Below, piece by piece: positions 34,503 through 43,300 of a stretch of 64,000 nt of DNA (positions within the stretch are counted from its first letter, which is position 1; each line of letters opens with the position of its first letter). Both the position numbers and the translations under genes were made by a program. Source of the stretch: Algoriphagus sp. (GTDB lineage: Bacteria; Bacteroidota; Bacteroidia; Cytophagales; Cyclobacteriaceae); assembly GCA_018336015.1 (NCBI GenBank), contig JAGXQZ010000049.1, positions 93,905 through 157,904 on the forward strand, given 5' to 3'. The notes beneath the pieces are model-generated. The model had not been told where the DNA came from. It worked only from the letters and a program-made list of their open reading frames with translations, and did not search any database.

Positions 34503-35474
34503 TTATTGATCCAACACGATGGCAAACACGAGTGGTGCCACGATGGTTGCATCAGATTCGATGATAAACTTTGGAGTTTCTTTCCCTAGCTTGCCCCAAG
34601 TGATTTTTTCATTTGGAACAGCTCCTGAATAAGATCCATAAGAAGTCGTCGAATCAGAGATTTGACAGAAATAACCCCAAAGTGGAACGCTATCACGTTG
34701 TAAATCTTGATGTAGCATCGGTACCACACAGATAGGGAAATCACCTGCAATTCCCCCGCCAATCTGGAAAAATCCGACTTTACTTTCTTCGGTGGCATTG
34801 ACAGTGTACCAATCTGCTAGAAAAATCATGTATTCAATTCCGCTTCTTACGGTATGAACATTTTTCACATCGCCAGAGATCACGTGACCTGCATACATGT
34901 TTCCAAGGGTTGAATCTTCCCAACCCGGCACAATGATCGGAAGGTTTTTCTTGGCAGCTTCCAAAAGCCAGCTATTCTTAGGATCAATTTGGAAGGACTG
35001 ATCCAATTTTCCGGAAAGAAGAATTTTGTAGAAAAACTCATGAGGAAAATAGCGTTCTCCTGCAGCATCTGCTTTCATCCATTCTTCCAGAATCACATTC
35101 TCAATACGACGCATAGCTTCCATTTCTGGAATACAAGTATCGGTTACTCGGTTCATGTGTCTTTCCAAAAGCTCTTGCTCTTGCTCAGGAGACAATTCTC
35201 TGTAATTTGGCACTCGCTCATAATAATCGTGCGCCACGAGATTAAACACATCTTCTTCCAAATTGGCCCCAGTACAGGAAATGATTTGAACTTTGTCCTG
35301 ACGGATCATTTCCGCAAGGGAGATTCCCAACTCAGCAGTTGACATGGCGCCTGCAAGGGTTACCATCATTTTTCCACCTTCGTTGAGATGTGTTTTATAG
35401 CCCTCTGCTGCATCTATCAAGGCAGCTGCATTGAAATGTCTGTAATTGTGTTTTAAAAATTCAGTGATTTTCAT
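34503..35474 (-). CDS. deoxyhypusine synthase-family protein, 323 aa
   Basis: The fold is that of deoxyhypusine synthase: VTLAGAMSTAELG and ISCTGANLEEDVFNLVAH are the NAD-binding parts, VPGWEDSTLGNMYAGH follows, and the C-terminal NEKITWGKLGKE gives the active-site lysine (Lys295). Bacteria have no eIF5A, so the classical substrate is absent. Bacterial members are usually assigned to homospermidine or related polyamine synthesis, using spermidine as aminobutyl donor. Here the true reaction is unknown. The gene stands in one transcript with the OmpA-family gene (2-base gap), an odd pairing. Confidence 0.9.
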   Translation of the reverse strand: MKITEFLKHNYRHFNAAALIDAAEGYKTHLNEGGKMMVTLAGAMSTAELGISLAEMIRQDKVQIISCTGANLEEDVFNLVAHDYYERVPNYRELSPEQEQELLERHMNRVTDTCIPEMEAMRRIENVILEEWMKADAAGERYFPHEFFYKILLSGKLDQSFQIDPKNSWLLEAAKKNLPIIVPGWEDSTLGNMYAGHVISGDVKNVHTVRSGIEYMIFLADWYTVNATEESKVGFFQIGGGIAGDFPICVVPMLHQDLQRDSVPLWGYFCQISDSTTSYGSYSGAVPNEKITWGKLGKETPKFIIESDATIVAPLVFAIVLDQ

Positions 35475-35696
35475 GAGTTTATATTTGTTTTTATACCCTA
35501 TTGCATCCCAAAAGACTCGCTAAAGCTTTGGGATTCGTTCAACATTTTTATTTATGAGAATTGCTTTGTGATGATTAATCGATGTCTAGCCAAAAGGATA
35601 CATCTCAATTAGCTTTTTCTCTTTCACCACCTCTGTCATCAAAATTCAACCAGCTTTCTGATAATAGAGCCGCAAAATTATCCATTTTTCACCCAT

Positions 35697-35724
35697 AAAA
35701 AAACCCAGATAAAATCTGGGTTTT
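35697..35724 (-). terminator. Rho-independent terminator of the OmpH gene
   Basis: AAACCCAGA (35701-35709) pairs with TCTGGGTTT (35715-35723), with runs of A and T outside. It lies directly after the minus-strand OmpH-like gene's stop. Confidence 0.85.
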
Positions 35725-35745
35725 AATGATGAAATAGATCAGAAA

Positions 35746-36405
35746 TTATTTTTTGGCTGTACTATCTGCTGCGGCTGGAGTAGTTACAGCATTAGGATTA
35801 GCGTTGTATTTTTTATTCAATCCTTCGATCACAGATTGGGTGACGTCAATGGCATCTGTAGCATACCACATGGCTCCGCCACGGGTGTAGCTTAGAATGA
35901 TGTCAATACCGTTTTCCTTAGCATATTCTTGCATGTAGGTTTGAACTTGCTCATAAACATCATTTAAAAGCTTTTGCTCATCTACTGAAAGTTCCTGCAT
36001 TAGGTTATTTCTGTAAGTCATCAGGTTTTGCTCTTTCTGAACCAATTCATCCTGTTTTGCACGAATTTGATTCTGAGTCATATTACCTCCTGTTTGCTGG
36101 AAAGTAGCTACTTCCTGTTCAAAACCTCTTGCTCTAGATTGAAGATCTGCATCAAATTTTTTACCCTTTTCGGTGATTTCTTCAGATTTCTTTTTGAAGA
36201 ACTCATACTTATTGATGACGGAATCAGTATAAACGAAGGCTACTTTCATATCGCCAGCCGCAACTCGCTCTTCAGATGTAGAATCAGAAGCAACAGATTC
36301 GGTCTTTTGACCGCAAGAGTAGAAAAGCACTGAAGCCAAACCCAGTACTCCGATAAATTTCAATCCTTTTTTCACTTTTTTTTGATTATAGTTGACAGGT
36401 CGCAA
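35746..36405 (-). CDS. OmpH/Skp-family lipoprotein, 219 aa
   Basis: A lipoprotein signal (LFYSC, Cys near residue 31) precedes an OmpH domain: MKVAFVYTDSVINKYEFFKKKSEEITEK, a long coiled-coil (RGFEQEVATFQQTGGNMTQNQIRAKQDEL), and the closing YAKENGIDIILSYTRGGAMWYATDAIDVT. Skp-type proteins are periplasmic chaperones that carry outer-membrane proteins. A lipid anchor is common in Bacteroidota members. The C-terminal tail (NPNAVTTPAAADSTAKK) is low-complexity. It is transcribed alone. Confidence 0.93.
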   Translation of the reverse strand: MRPVNYNQKKVKKGLKFIGVLGLASVLFYSCGQKTESVASDSTSEERVAAGDMKVAFVYTDSVINKYEFFKKKSEEITEKGKKFDADLQSRARGFEQEVATFQQTGGNMTQNQIRAKQDELVQKEQNLMTYRNNLMQELSVDEQKLLNDVYEQVQTYMQEYAKENGIDIILSYTRGGAMWYATDAIDVTQSVIEGLNKKYNANPNAVTTPAAADSTAKK

Positions 36406-36471
36406 ATATAGATAAAGTATTCATTTTGCAAGAATCACCTTTATTTTGATCTATCTGATTAAAAATTGGTC

Positions 36472-37374
36472 TCAGAAATAGAGGTCTTGCGCTAATCTAT
36501 AAACCTGCGCATGAGCATCAATAATATCTTTAATGTGCTTGCTATACCCACCTCCCATACAACACATGACAGGTGCTTTGATTTCTCGGGCCAAAGTCAA
36601 GACCATTTTATCCCTTTTATGTACCCCGTCTATTGTCATGGACAATCTCCCAAGTTGATCTGAATCCAAGACATCTACTCCGCATTGATAAATGATAAAG
36701 TCAGGCGAAAAACGATTCAATATGTTATTCAACTCTTTTTCCAAAACTTTCAAATACGCATTATCCTCCGTTCCATCTGGAAGTCCAATATCCAAATGTG
36801 AGGTCTCTTTGCGATGGGGATAGTTTTTTTCCCCATGCATACTGAAAGTAAATACATCGACGCTATCCTGAAAAAGCTCTGCTGTGCCATTTCCCTGATG
36901 TACGTCCAAATCAACCACCAAAACTTTTTTAACCAATTGATTTTGAATCAAATAGTTGGTTGTGATTGCAATATCGTTTAGCAAGCAAAAACCCTCTCCC
37001 CGATTAGAAAAAGCATGATGGGTGCCGCCGGCTATATTCATGCCTATACCAAATTCTAAAGCAAAAAGAGCTGCCTGCACTGAGCCACCCGCAATTTGTA
37101 TTTCTCTTTCGACCAATTCTTGACTCAATGGAAACCCTGTCGCTCTTATTTCTGATTTTGAAAGTTGAAGAGATTGCAGTTTCTCAACATAAAAGGAGTC
37201 ATGCGTATTCAAGATCCACTTTGTGTCGATTGGCTTTGGTTCAAAAAAATTAGAGTCAACCACTGTACCCTCATACCGAAGCTGATCCGGAAGTAGAAGG
37301 TACTTTTCCATAGGAAATCGATGTCCTACGGGTAATGGATGCGAGTAAGTAGGTGACCAGGCGATTTTGAGCAT
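36472..37374 (-). CDS. histone deacetylase-family (acetoin-utilisation-like) deacetylase, 300 aa
   Basis: The start MLKIAWSPTYSHPLPVGHRFPMEKY at 37374 is the usual one; an earlier ATG would lie within an upstream terminator. The zinc-dependent deacetylase signature is complete: GGTHHAF (His119, His120), VVDLDVHQGNGT (zinc ligands Asp157 and His159), and VDVLDSDQLGRLSMT (Asp239). Bacterial members remove acetyl groups from polyamines, acetyl-amino compounds or proteins. The start codon follows the T-run of a strong terminator directly (37375-37402). This leaves no room for an ordinary leader. Confidence 0.92.
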   Translation of the reverse strand: MLKIAWSPTYSHPLPVGHRFPMEKYLLLPDQLRYEGTVVDSNFFEPKPIDTKWILNTHDSFYVEKLQSLQLSKSEIRATGFPLSQELVEREIQIAGGSVQAALFALEFGIGMNIAGGTHHAFSNRGEGFCLLNDIAITTNYLIQNQLVKKVLVVDLDVHQGNGTAELFQDSVDVFTFSMHGEKNYPHRKETSHLDIGLPDGTEDNAYLKVLEKELNNILNRFSPDFIIYQCGVDVLDSDQLGRLSMTIDGVHKRDKMVLTLAREIKAPVMCCMGGGYSKHIKDIIDAHAQVYRLAQDLYF

Positions 37375-37402
37375 AAAAAAGGCGTCAGTAAAACCGACGC
37401 CG
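37375..37402 (-). terminator. terminator-like hairpin abutting the deacetylase start codon
   Basis: On the minus strand GGCGTC...GACGCC forms a 6-bp stem followed by TTTTTT and then directly by the ATG of the deacetylase gene. It can end transcripts of the 185-aa gene upstream and may attenuate readthrough into the deacetylase. Confidence 0.75.
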
Positions 37403-37434
37403 CAAAGGTATGTTTTCAATAAATTTAGAAAATA

Positions 37435-37992
37435 TCAAATTTCATCTTCCTCGGTTTGGAATGAATATAAAGTTTCATCAAGAACTAACGTGTCATCGTT
37501 GAATTCTTGAATAAATTTAGCAACCACCTTCTCATTGATTTCTTCCACATTCAAAGCTGCATCCAAACCTATCCCAAAATCATGATTGGTATCCAAGTCA
37601 ACAAATTCTTGAACCTTAACAGCCTCTTCTTCCTCCAAATCCATGATAATCTCTGTTATGAACCATCCTATTTCTTCTTCCTCGCTGGAAAGGGGCTTCA
37701 TATTTCCGTTTTCATCTTCCTCGTAATTGATTCCTTTAAAATTGGGAAACTTTTTAGCGGCTTCATGCTCAGCAAGCTCATAAATCTCACTCGCATGATG
37801 CAGCCTCAACGTGTACAATGCTGCGTCATAAATCACTTCTTTTCCTTCATACTTTCCAATGAAATAGAAGTTTACAAATTCCTCAGAATTTTCGTCATCC
37901 GGAATAATTTTGAAATTTTTACCGGATTTTTTCAATTCGGCCCTGAGGTTTTCAATATGAGTTGGATCAAATCCAGGATTAGTAAAAGGCAT
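37435..37992 (-). CDS. conserved acidic hypothetical protein, 185 aa
   Basis: The protein is soluble, acidic (many EEEE, DDE runs) and starts MPFTNPGFDPTHIENLRAEL. It contains IIPDDENSEEFVNFYFIGKYEGKEVIYDAALYTLRLHH, which looks like a small alpha/beta domain, then helices and an acidic tail. It is a conserved Bacteroidota hypothetical to my knowledge. It has no domain I can name. It precedes the deacetylase gene on the same strand, separated by a terminator-like hairpin, so partial cotranscription is possible. Confidence 0.8.
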   Translation of the reverse strand: MPFTNPGFDPTHIENLRAELKKSGKNFKIIPDDENSEEFVNFYFIGKYEGKEVIYDAALYTLRLHHASEIYELAEHEAAKKFPNFKGINYEEDENGNMKPLSSEEEEIGWFITEIIMDLEEEEAVKVQEFVDLDTNHDFGIGLDAALNVEEINEKVVAKFIQEFNDDTLVLDETLYSFQTEEDEI

Positions 37993-38085
37993 GTCTTAAA
38001 AATTTAATTCAACAAGAAATCTCTACAGTCAGTTTGATAGGGTATAAAGCTGACTTAATATAGTCCTAGAAAGTAAAGTAATAAA

Positions 38086-38508
38086 ATGTTTTCAAAAAAA
38101 TTTGATCATGAATTTGTTAATAAACTGCTAAAGCAGAAAGAAGGCAAGTCCTTGGAGTTCAAGCTAAAGATTACTTCTAAAGAAAAAATTGCAAAAACTA
38201 TTTCGGCATTGGCAAATTCAGAAGGTGGATTTATCCTGATTGGTACTTCTGACCAAGGCAAGATCATAGGTATAGATCCTGAAGAAGAAATGTACATGAT
38301 CTCAGCTGCCAATGAAGAATTCTGTATTCCAAAAGCATCAATCTCTCTCCATGAAGTAAAAATCGACGATGAAGATCTTGAAAAAGAGGAAAAGTCTGTT
38401 TTGATAGTAGAAGTTAATCCTACTCAAGGGCCCGTTATTTATGTAAATCACAAAATTGGAAAACCCAAAGCCTATCGAAGGGAGAAAGATAAAACCTTAG
38501 CTATCTGA
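38086..38508 (+). CDS. AlbA-2/Schlafen-like domain protein, 140 aa
   Basis: The single domain has the family's opening GKSLEFKLKITSKEKIAKTISALANSEGG, the GGFILIGTSDQGKIIGI strand-turn, and a closing PVIYVNHKIGKPKAYRREKDKT. The Schlafen AlbA-2 domain binds nucleic acid or nucleotides; in many bacterial proteins it is fused to an ATPase or a winged helix. Here it stands alone, which is less common. Function is unknown. It converges with the holin-like gene, overlapping by 12 bases. Confidence 0.85.
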   Translation: MFSKKFDHEFVNKLLKQKEGKSLEFKLKITSKEKIAKTISALANSEGGFILIGTSDQGKIIGIDPEEEMYMISAANEEFCIPKASISLHEVKIDDEDLEKEEKSVLIVEVNPTQGPVIYVNHKIGKPKAYRREKDKTLAI

Positions 38509-38862
38509 ATCAAGACTATTTCCGAATATTCCATTTATTAGACTCAAAACAATCGAAAAAACAAAAGCCCACCCAAATCCATCGACTGTAAATCCTGAAA
38601 GTAACTCTGCTGCTAAAAGAATCACAAGTGCATTGATCACCAATAGAAATAGGCCAAATGAGATTAAGGTGATGGGAAAAGTTAAAATCACCATCAATGG
38701 TTTGAGAGTGAGGTTTATCAAAATTATGACCGCAGCCAGAAGGAAACTTGTCAGCCAAGAATCCACCTTAATCCCGGTCAATAAATAATCGGCCAGAAGA
38801 ACTGAAATCCCCCCCACTAATATCTTGGACACTATTGATTTAACTTTTCTTTTTTGCTCCAT
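38497..38862 (-). CDS. phage holin family 4-like membrane protein, about 121 aa
   Basis: The start at 38862 (MEQKRKV) is preferred to the GTG/ATG upstream. Four hydrophobic segments follow: ISVLLADYLLTG, SFLLAAVIILINLTL, PLMVILTFPITLISFGLFLLVINALVILLAAELL, and AFVFSIVLSLINGIFG. This is the widespread 4-TM family once called phage holin family 4, found on ordinary chromosomes; it is not evidence of a prophage. Function is unknown. It converges with the AlbA-2 gene. Confidence 0.8.
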   Translation of the reverse strand: MEQKRKVKSIVSKILVGGISVLLADYLLTGIKVDSWLTSFLLAAVIILINLTLKPLMVILTFPITLISFGLFLLVINALVILLAAELLSGFTVDGFGWAFVFSIVLSLINGIFGNSLDSDS

Positions 38863-38961
38863 AACGCCAACTTTTATGAACAACTGTAAAAATGACTTAA
38901 ATCATATTTTAAGTGTTTTATACCTTAGATGGAAATTAGGAAAATATTGGATCTCAAAACC

Positions 38962-38969
38962 TATCTTTG
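38962..38969 (+). promoter_or_regulatory. Bacteroidota -7 element TATCTTTG before the desaturase
   Basis: Exact TAnnTTTG match 25 bases before the desaturase start. The nearest TTG (38947-38949) is closer than the usual spacing. Confidence 0.4.
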
Positions 38970-38994
38970 TATCTAAATTCAAACCATTACCCGA

Positions 38995-39744
38995 GTGATT
39001 ATCATTATCTTCTTCTTACTTCACTGGTATTTCTCCCTGTTTTGCCAGAGTTTCTTCCTTCATCGTTATGCTGCTCACCAAATGTTTGTGATGAGCAAGT
39101 TTTGGGAAAAATTCTTCTATTTCTTCACTTGGATATGGCAAGGTAGCTCCTACCTCTCCCCAAGAGCCTATGCAATTCTTCATCGAATGCATCATGCTTA
39201 CTCGGATACACCAAAGGATCCCCATTCCCCGCATCATACCGAGAACCTCTTTACTATGATGTGGAAGACCAAGAATATTTACAATGACTACTTCAGCTTC
39301 AAATTGAAACCTGAGGAGCGTTTTTCTAAAGACATCCCTGACTGGAATAAGTTTGACAAGTTTGCAGATAATATGGCCATAAGACTTGGATGGGGAGTTT
39401 TTTATGTAACTCTTTACGTGGTATGCATTTCGGTTTTTGAATTACCTGGCACACATTGGTGGATGTATTTTCTTTTGCCGATTCATTTCCTGATGGGACC
39501 TGTTCATGGCGCGATCGTTAATTGGAGTGGTCATAAATACGGCTATTCTAACTTTGACAACAATGATCAGTCTAAAAACTCACTTCTCTTGGATGTATTG
39601 ATGCTCGGTGAGTTGTTTCAAAATAATCACCATAAGCTCCCAAATAGACCTAATTTCGCTGTAAAGTGGTATGAATTTGATCCAACTTATCCGGTTGTAA
39701 AACTTTTACACGCCACCGGAATAATTAAATTAAGGACTGCCTAA
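38995..39744 (+). CDS. fatty acid (acyl-CoA) desaturase, 249 aa
   Basis: The three histidine boxes of the membrane desaturases are present: HRYAAH (23-28), HRMHH (63-67) and a C-terminal QNNHHKLP (~207). Four hydrophobic segments separate them. The enzyme puts a cis double bond into acyl-CoA chains using a di-iron centre and O2, which adjusts membrane fluidity. The gene starts with GTG; this is plausible and the first box lies close to the N-terminus, as in short bacterial members. It has its own terminator. Confidence 0.88.
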   Translation: MIIIIFFLLHWYFSLFCQSFFLHRYAAHQMFVMSKFWEKFFYFFTWIWQGSSYLSPRAYAILHRMHHAYSDTPKDPHSPHHTENLFTMMWKTKNIYNDYFSFKLKPEERFSKDIPDWNKFDKFADNMAIRLGWGVFYVTLYVVCISVFELPGTHWWMYFLLPIHFLMGPVHGAIVNWSGHKYGYSNFDNNDQSKNSLLLDVLMLGELFQNNHHKLPNRPNFAVKWYEFDPTYPVVKLLHATGIIKLRTA

Positions 39745-39761
39745 CTCTTAGGTGAAATAAA

Positions 39762-39798
39762 AAAAGAAAGCTTCTCGAATGAGGAGCTTTCTTTTTTT
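39762..39798 (+). terminator. Rho-independent terminator of the desaturase gene
   Basis: AAAGCTTCTC (39768-39790 region) pairs with GAGGAGCTTT, one G-T mismatch, then a T-run. Confidence 0.8.
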
Positions 39799-39917
39799 GA
39801 CTGTTTATCAAGAGGTTAGTAAATAAAATCAACTAAAAGGTAAAAATATTTTTGAGTATTTTTTGAAAAAAAGAAACTAAACGAATAATTTACTATCGAA
39901 TTAAAACTTAACACCTT

Positions 39918-40247
39918 ATGAAACCATTAACCAGAGCAGAGGAAGAAATAATGCAGATCCTCTGGGATATCGAGCGAGGCTTCGTGAAAGATATCCTAAC
40001 ACCAATGACTGAACCAAAACCTGCTTACAATACGGTGTCCACCATTGTAAGAATTCTAGAAAGAAAAGGCTTTGTAAGTCATAAATCTTATGGCAAAAGC
40101 CACGAATATTTTCCAATAGTTTCCAAGGATGAATACAGAACGTTCATCATTAAGAGAATGCTAGAAGGCTATTTCGAAAGCTCTTTTGCTAAGATGACTC
40201 AGTTTTTCAAAAACGATGAATCACTGAACACCAAACAATACCAGTAA
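39918..40247 (+). CDS. BlaI/MecI/CopY-family transcriptional regulator, 109 aa
   Basis: The winged-helix domain is clear: LTRAEEEIMQILWDIERG, then PAYNTVSTIVRILERKGFVSHKSYGKSHEYFPIVS. A short C-terminal dimerisation part follows. Family members repress beta-lactamase or copper genes and are usually relieved by a BlaR1/MecR1 sensor protease. No M56 sensor lies beside it, so this is an orphan. It sits between the desaturase and tricorn-like genes, both possible targets. The start is the first Met after an AT-rich leader. Confidence 0.88.
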   Translation: MKPLTRAEEEIMQILWDIERGFVKDILTPMTEPKPAYNTVSTIVRILERKGFVSHKSYGKSHEYFPIVSKDEYRTFIIKRMLEGYFESSFAKMTQFFKNDESLNTKQYQ

Positions 40248-40272
40248 TTTACTTTAAGTGGATAAGCATTAA

Positions 40273-40308
40273 GAAACCCCGGCCTTTTGGACCGGGGTTT
40301 CTTTTTTT
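40273..40308. terminator. bidirectional Rho-independent terminator
   Basis: GAAACCCCGG (40273-40282) pairs with CCGGGGTTTC (40292-40301), then TTTTTTT. It separates the BlaI-like gene from the convergent tricorn-like gene. Confidence 0.9.
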
Positions 40309-43300
40309 ATTTGATATCCTTAAGCAGTTCTTCCACTGCTTTTTGGAGTTGTTGATCTATGCCTTTATCTATATTTCCAGGCATATTTTTCACCTCAAAC
40401 TGAGGACGGGTTTCATTATTTTCGAGCCATTCACCTGCTTTATTTTTTGCAGAAATCGGCACAGCGCCCCAACGGGTTCCATCCGGAAGACTTTCCCATC
40501 CTGCAAAAGAACAGGTTCCAGGTGTCGGCATTCCCACAGTCTTACCAATCTTCAAATCTGTGTAGCCACAGGCAAAGCAATGACCATCAGAGTAGTTGGC
40601 TTCGTTAAACATCGCCAATGTGGGCTTAGTCCATCTGGCTGTAGGCTCTCCTCCCACTACTTTGTCTGCTGTGGCATAGGTCAAAAACGACTCACCTGTG
40701 AAAAACATGGCCAAATCAGCCACCAAGTCACCCCCTCCATTGAATCGGGTATCAACCACTATGCCTTCCTTTTCATAATACTTACCCAGCATGTCTTCGT
40801 AAACGTTTCGGTAGGGTCCGTCACTCATTCCAGGTATATGCACGTAACCCAACTTACCACCACTTAGCTTTTCTACCTCATCTTGATTCTTTTTCACCCA
40901 ACGCTTGTAGAGCAATTGATTTTCAGCTCCCAGTGATATAGGTTTTACCGTGTATTGGGTTCTGACACTTGTCTTTGGGTCCAAGACTTCAATCAAGGTA
41001 AATTTGTCTGCCTTTCTATTTAGCAGCCTCGCAAAATCCAAATCTGGTGTAATTAATTCCCCATCGATTCGCTCGATAATCATTCCTGCAGAAACTTTGA
41101 TATCAGACTTATCCAATGGACCACCGGGTATGATTTCTGTAATCTTAATGCCATTACCAGTATGCTTGTAGTCAAAGAATACTCCCAAAGCCCCTGTGGC
41201 ATCGGCCATAGAAACCGACCGGCTAAATCTCGCGCCTGCATGAGACACATTCAGCTCACCAATCATTTCAGAGAGTAGCTCGGCAAATTCATAGCTATTG
41301 CCGATATGAGGCAAATACTTTTGGTAAGCCGGTTTGATCGCATTCCAGTCAATTCCGTGCATATCCGGTGTGTAAAAAATACCCTTTGTCCTCAACCATA
41401 CATGCTCAAAAAGATGCGCTGTCTCGGCATTTTTATCAAACGTCATTTCGCCAGCAATCTTGATTGCCTCCCGTTTCATTCCTTCCGGGTTGATTTTGGC
41501 TATACTTCCATCAGCAAGTAGGAATAGATTCTTTTGGTCCTTATCCCATACCAATCGGCCGGAATTTGCATCTAACGCAATTTCCTGCTTTGTCTCTTTG
41601 GTTCTCAGGTTGGTTGACCAAAGGTTCATTCCTTTTTCAAATCGGGCAAGGTAGTAGAGTTTCTCCCCGTCCTTGGAAAGTACCGCATCTCCCATGTTAG
41701 ACGAGTGAATGGTCAATCTGGCCTTTCGATCCTCAATTCCTTCCCAATCGAAAACCAGTGTTTCAACCTTTTTATCATCGGCTTTTACATCTGATTTGGA
41801 TTTATCTTCGGTCGAAGCAGGCTTTTTGGCCTTTTCAATCTCCTTCACTAATTCAAATTCATCTTTGGTCAATCGAAACTTGTCCCAAGCAGCCTGATCA
41901 AAAAACAACGCATAAACATCCTCTTCCATCCTTCCACTGGTAGCATAGCTTCTCAGGCCATCCCGATTGGAAAACCAGATCATCTGCTTGCCACCGTTTA
42001 CCCACTTGGCATTGTCATCGGAATAGCCGCTTTGGGTGAGTTTTCGCATTTTCTCTTTTCCGGAAGCATCCAAAAGCACTACTTCAGAATTGGTCATGGT
42101 CGGTCGATAGCTTGCAAGGAGCCACTTGCTATCCGGACTCCAAGTGAAATACTGATCGCCGTCACTCATGTGAAAAAGCAAGTCAGGCCCCATCAAGGTC
42201 ACAGTCGATTTGGTAGCCAAATCCATGACTTTCAGGCTTCTTCTTCCTTCTACATAAGCTAATTTCTTCCCGTCAGGAGAAAATTTAGGCAAATACGCAT
42301 CGGTTGACAGACTTACCATTGGCTCTTCTTTCAGCAGAGTAGCCGCAAAGAAAAACGGCTCCTCTGACCTTACTTTGGAACTTTTATAAATCTGCCATTT
42401 ACCTTCACGCTCAGAAGCATAGACCACCGACTTTCCATCCGAAGCAAATTCCACAAAACGTTCTTGCTCAGGTGTATTCGTGATTCGTTTAGTTAGCGAA
42501 CCATCCACTGAAGTGACAAAAACCTCTCCTCTCGCAATGAAGGCAATTTCTTTTCCATCAGGAGAAATAGACATTTCCCTCACTCCACCATTGATGGAGA
42601 TGTAATTATCCGGATTTGAAATAGCTTGAGTAGCGATGGATACTTGTACCTTTTTAGGTTCACTACCTTTTCTCATCGTGTACAATTCCCCGTCGTAGCT
42701 GAAACTCATCATTCCGTCTTTTGCTATAGACAAAAACCGAACAGGGAAATTTTTAAATGAAGTCAATGCCTGAGTTTGGCTAGGGTTCCCTATAGGCATG
42801 CTATAGATATTAAAGCTGCCATTAGCCTCGCTGAGGTAGAAGATTTCTGATTCGTCAGGTGAAAAAACCGGATTACGGTCTTCCCCATAAAATTTGGTCA
42901 GCATCACATGCTCATTTTTAGGAGCATCATACATCCAAATGTCACGGGCAATACCTGACTGATGATGCTTTCTCCATTCGTTTTCACCGCCTTTTTTATC
43001 ATGATAGATCATCTTGGAGCCATCCTTGGAGCTTTGGACATACTCCGCAGGAATAGTCCAAACTTGGTCTACTCTACCACCCTTTCTATTTACTTGATAC
43101 AATTCCGGCTGAGATCCAGTCGGGTACTGACGATGCTCAGCCAAGTCAATTCGGGCTGCTCCAAAGATCACTTTCTGATCATCTGAACTGAAGTCAAAAG
43201 GCATCTCATCGGTCGAATGATAGGTCAGTCGAGTTGCTTCTCCCCCACCGGCACTCATGACAAACACGTCAAAATTGCCATAGCGATCGGAAGCAAAGGC

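Noticed and set aside
38497..38862. prophage marker (holin-like gene)
   Set aside because: The 4-TM family is common on ordinary chromosomes, and no other phage gene is nearby.
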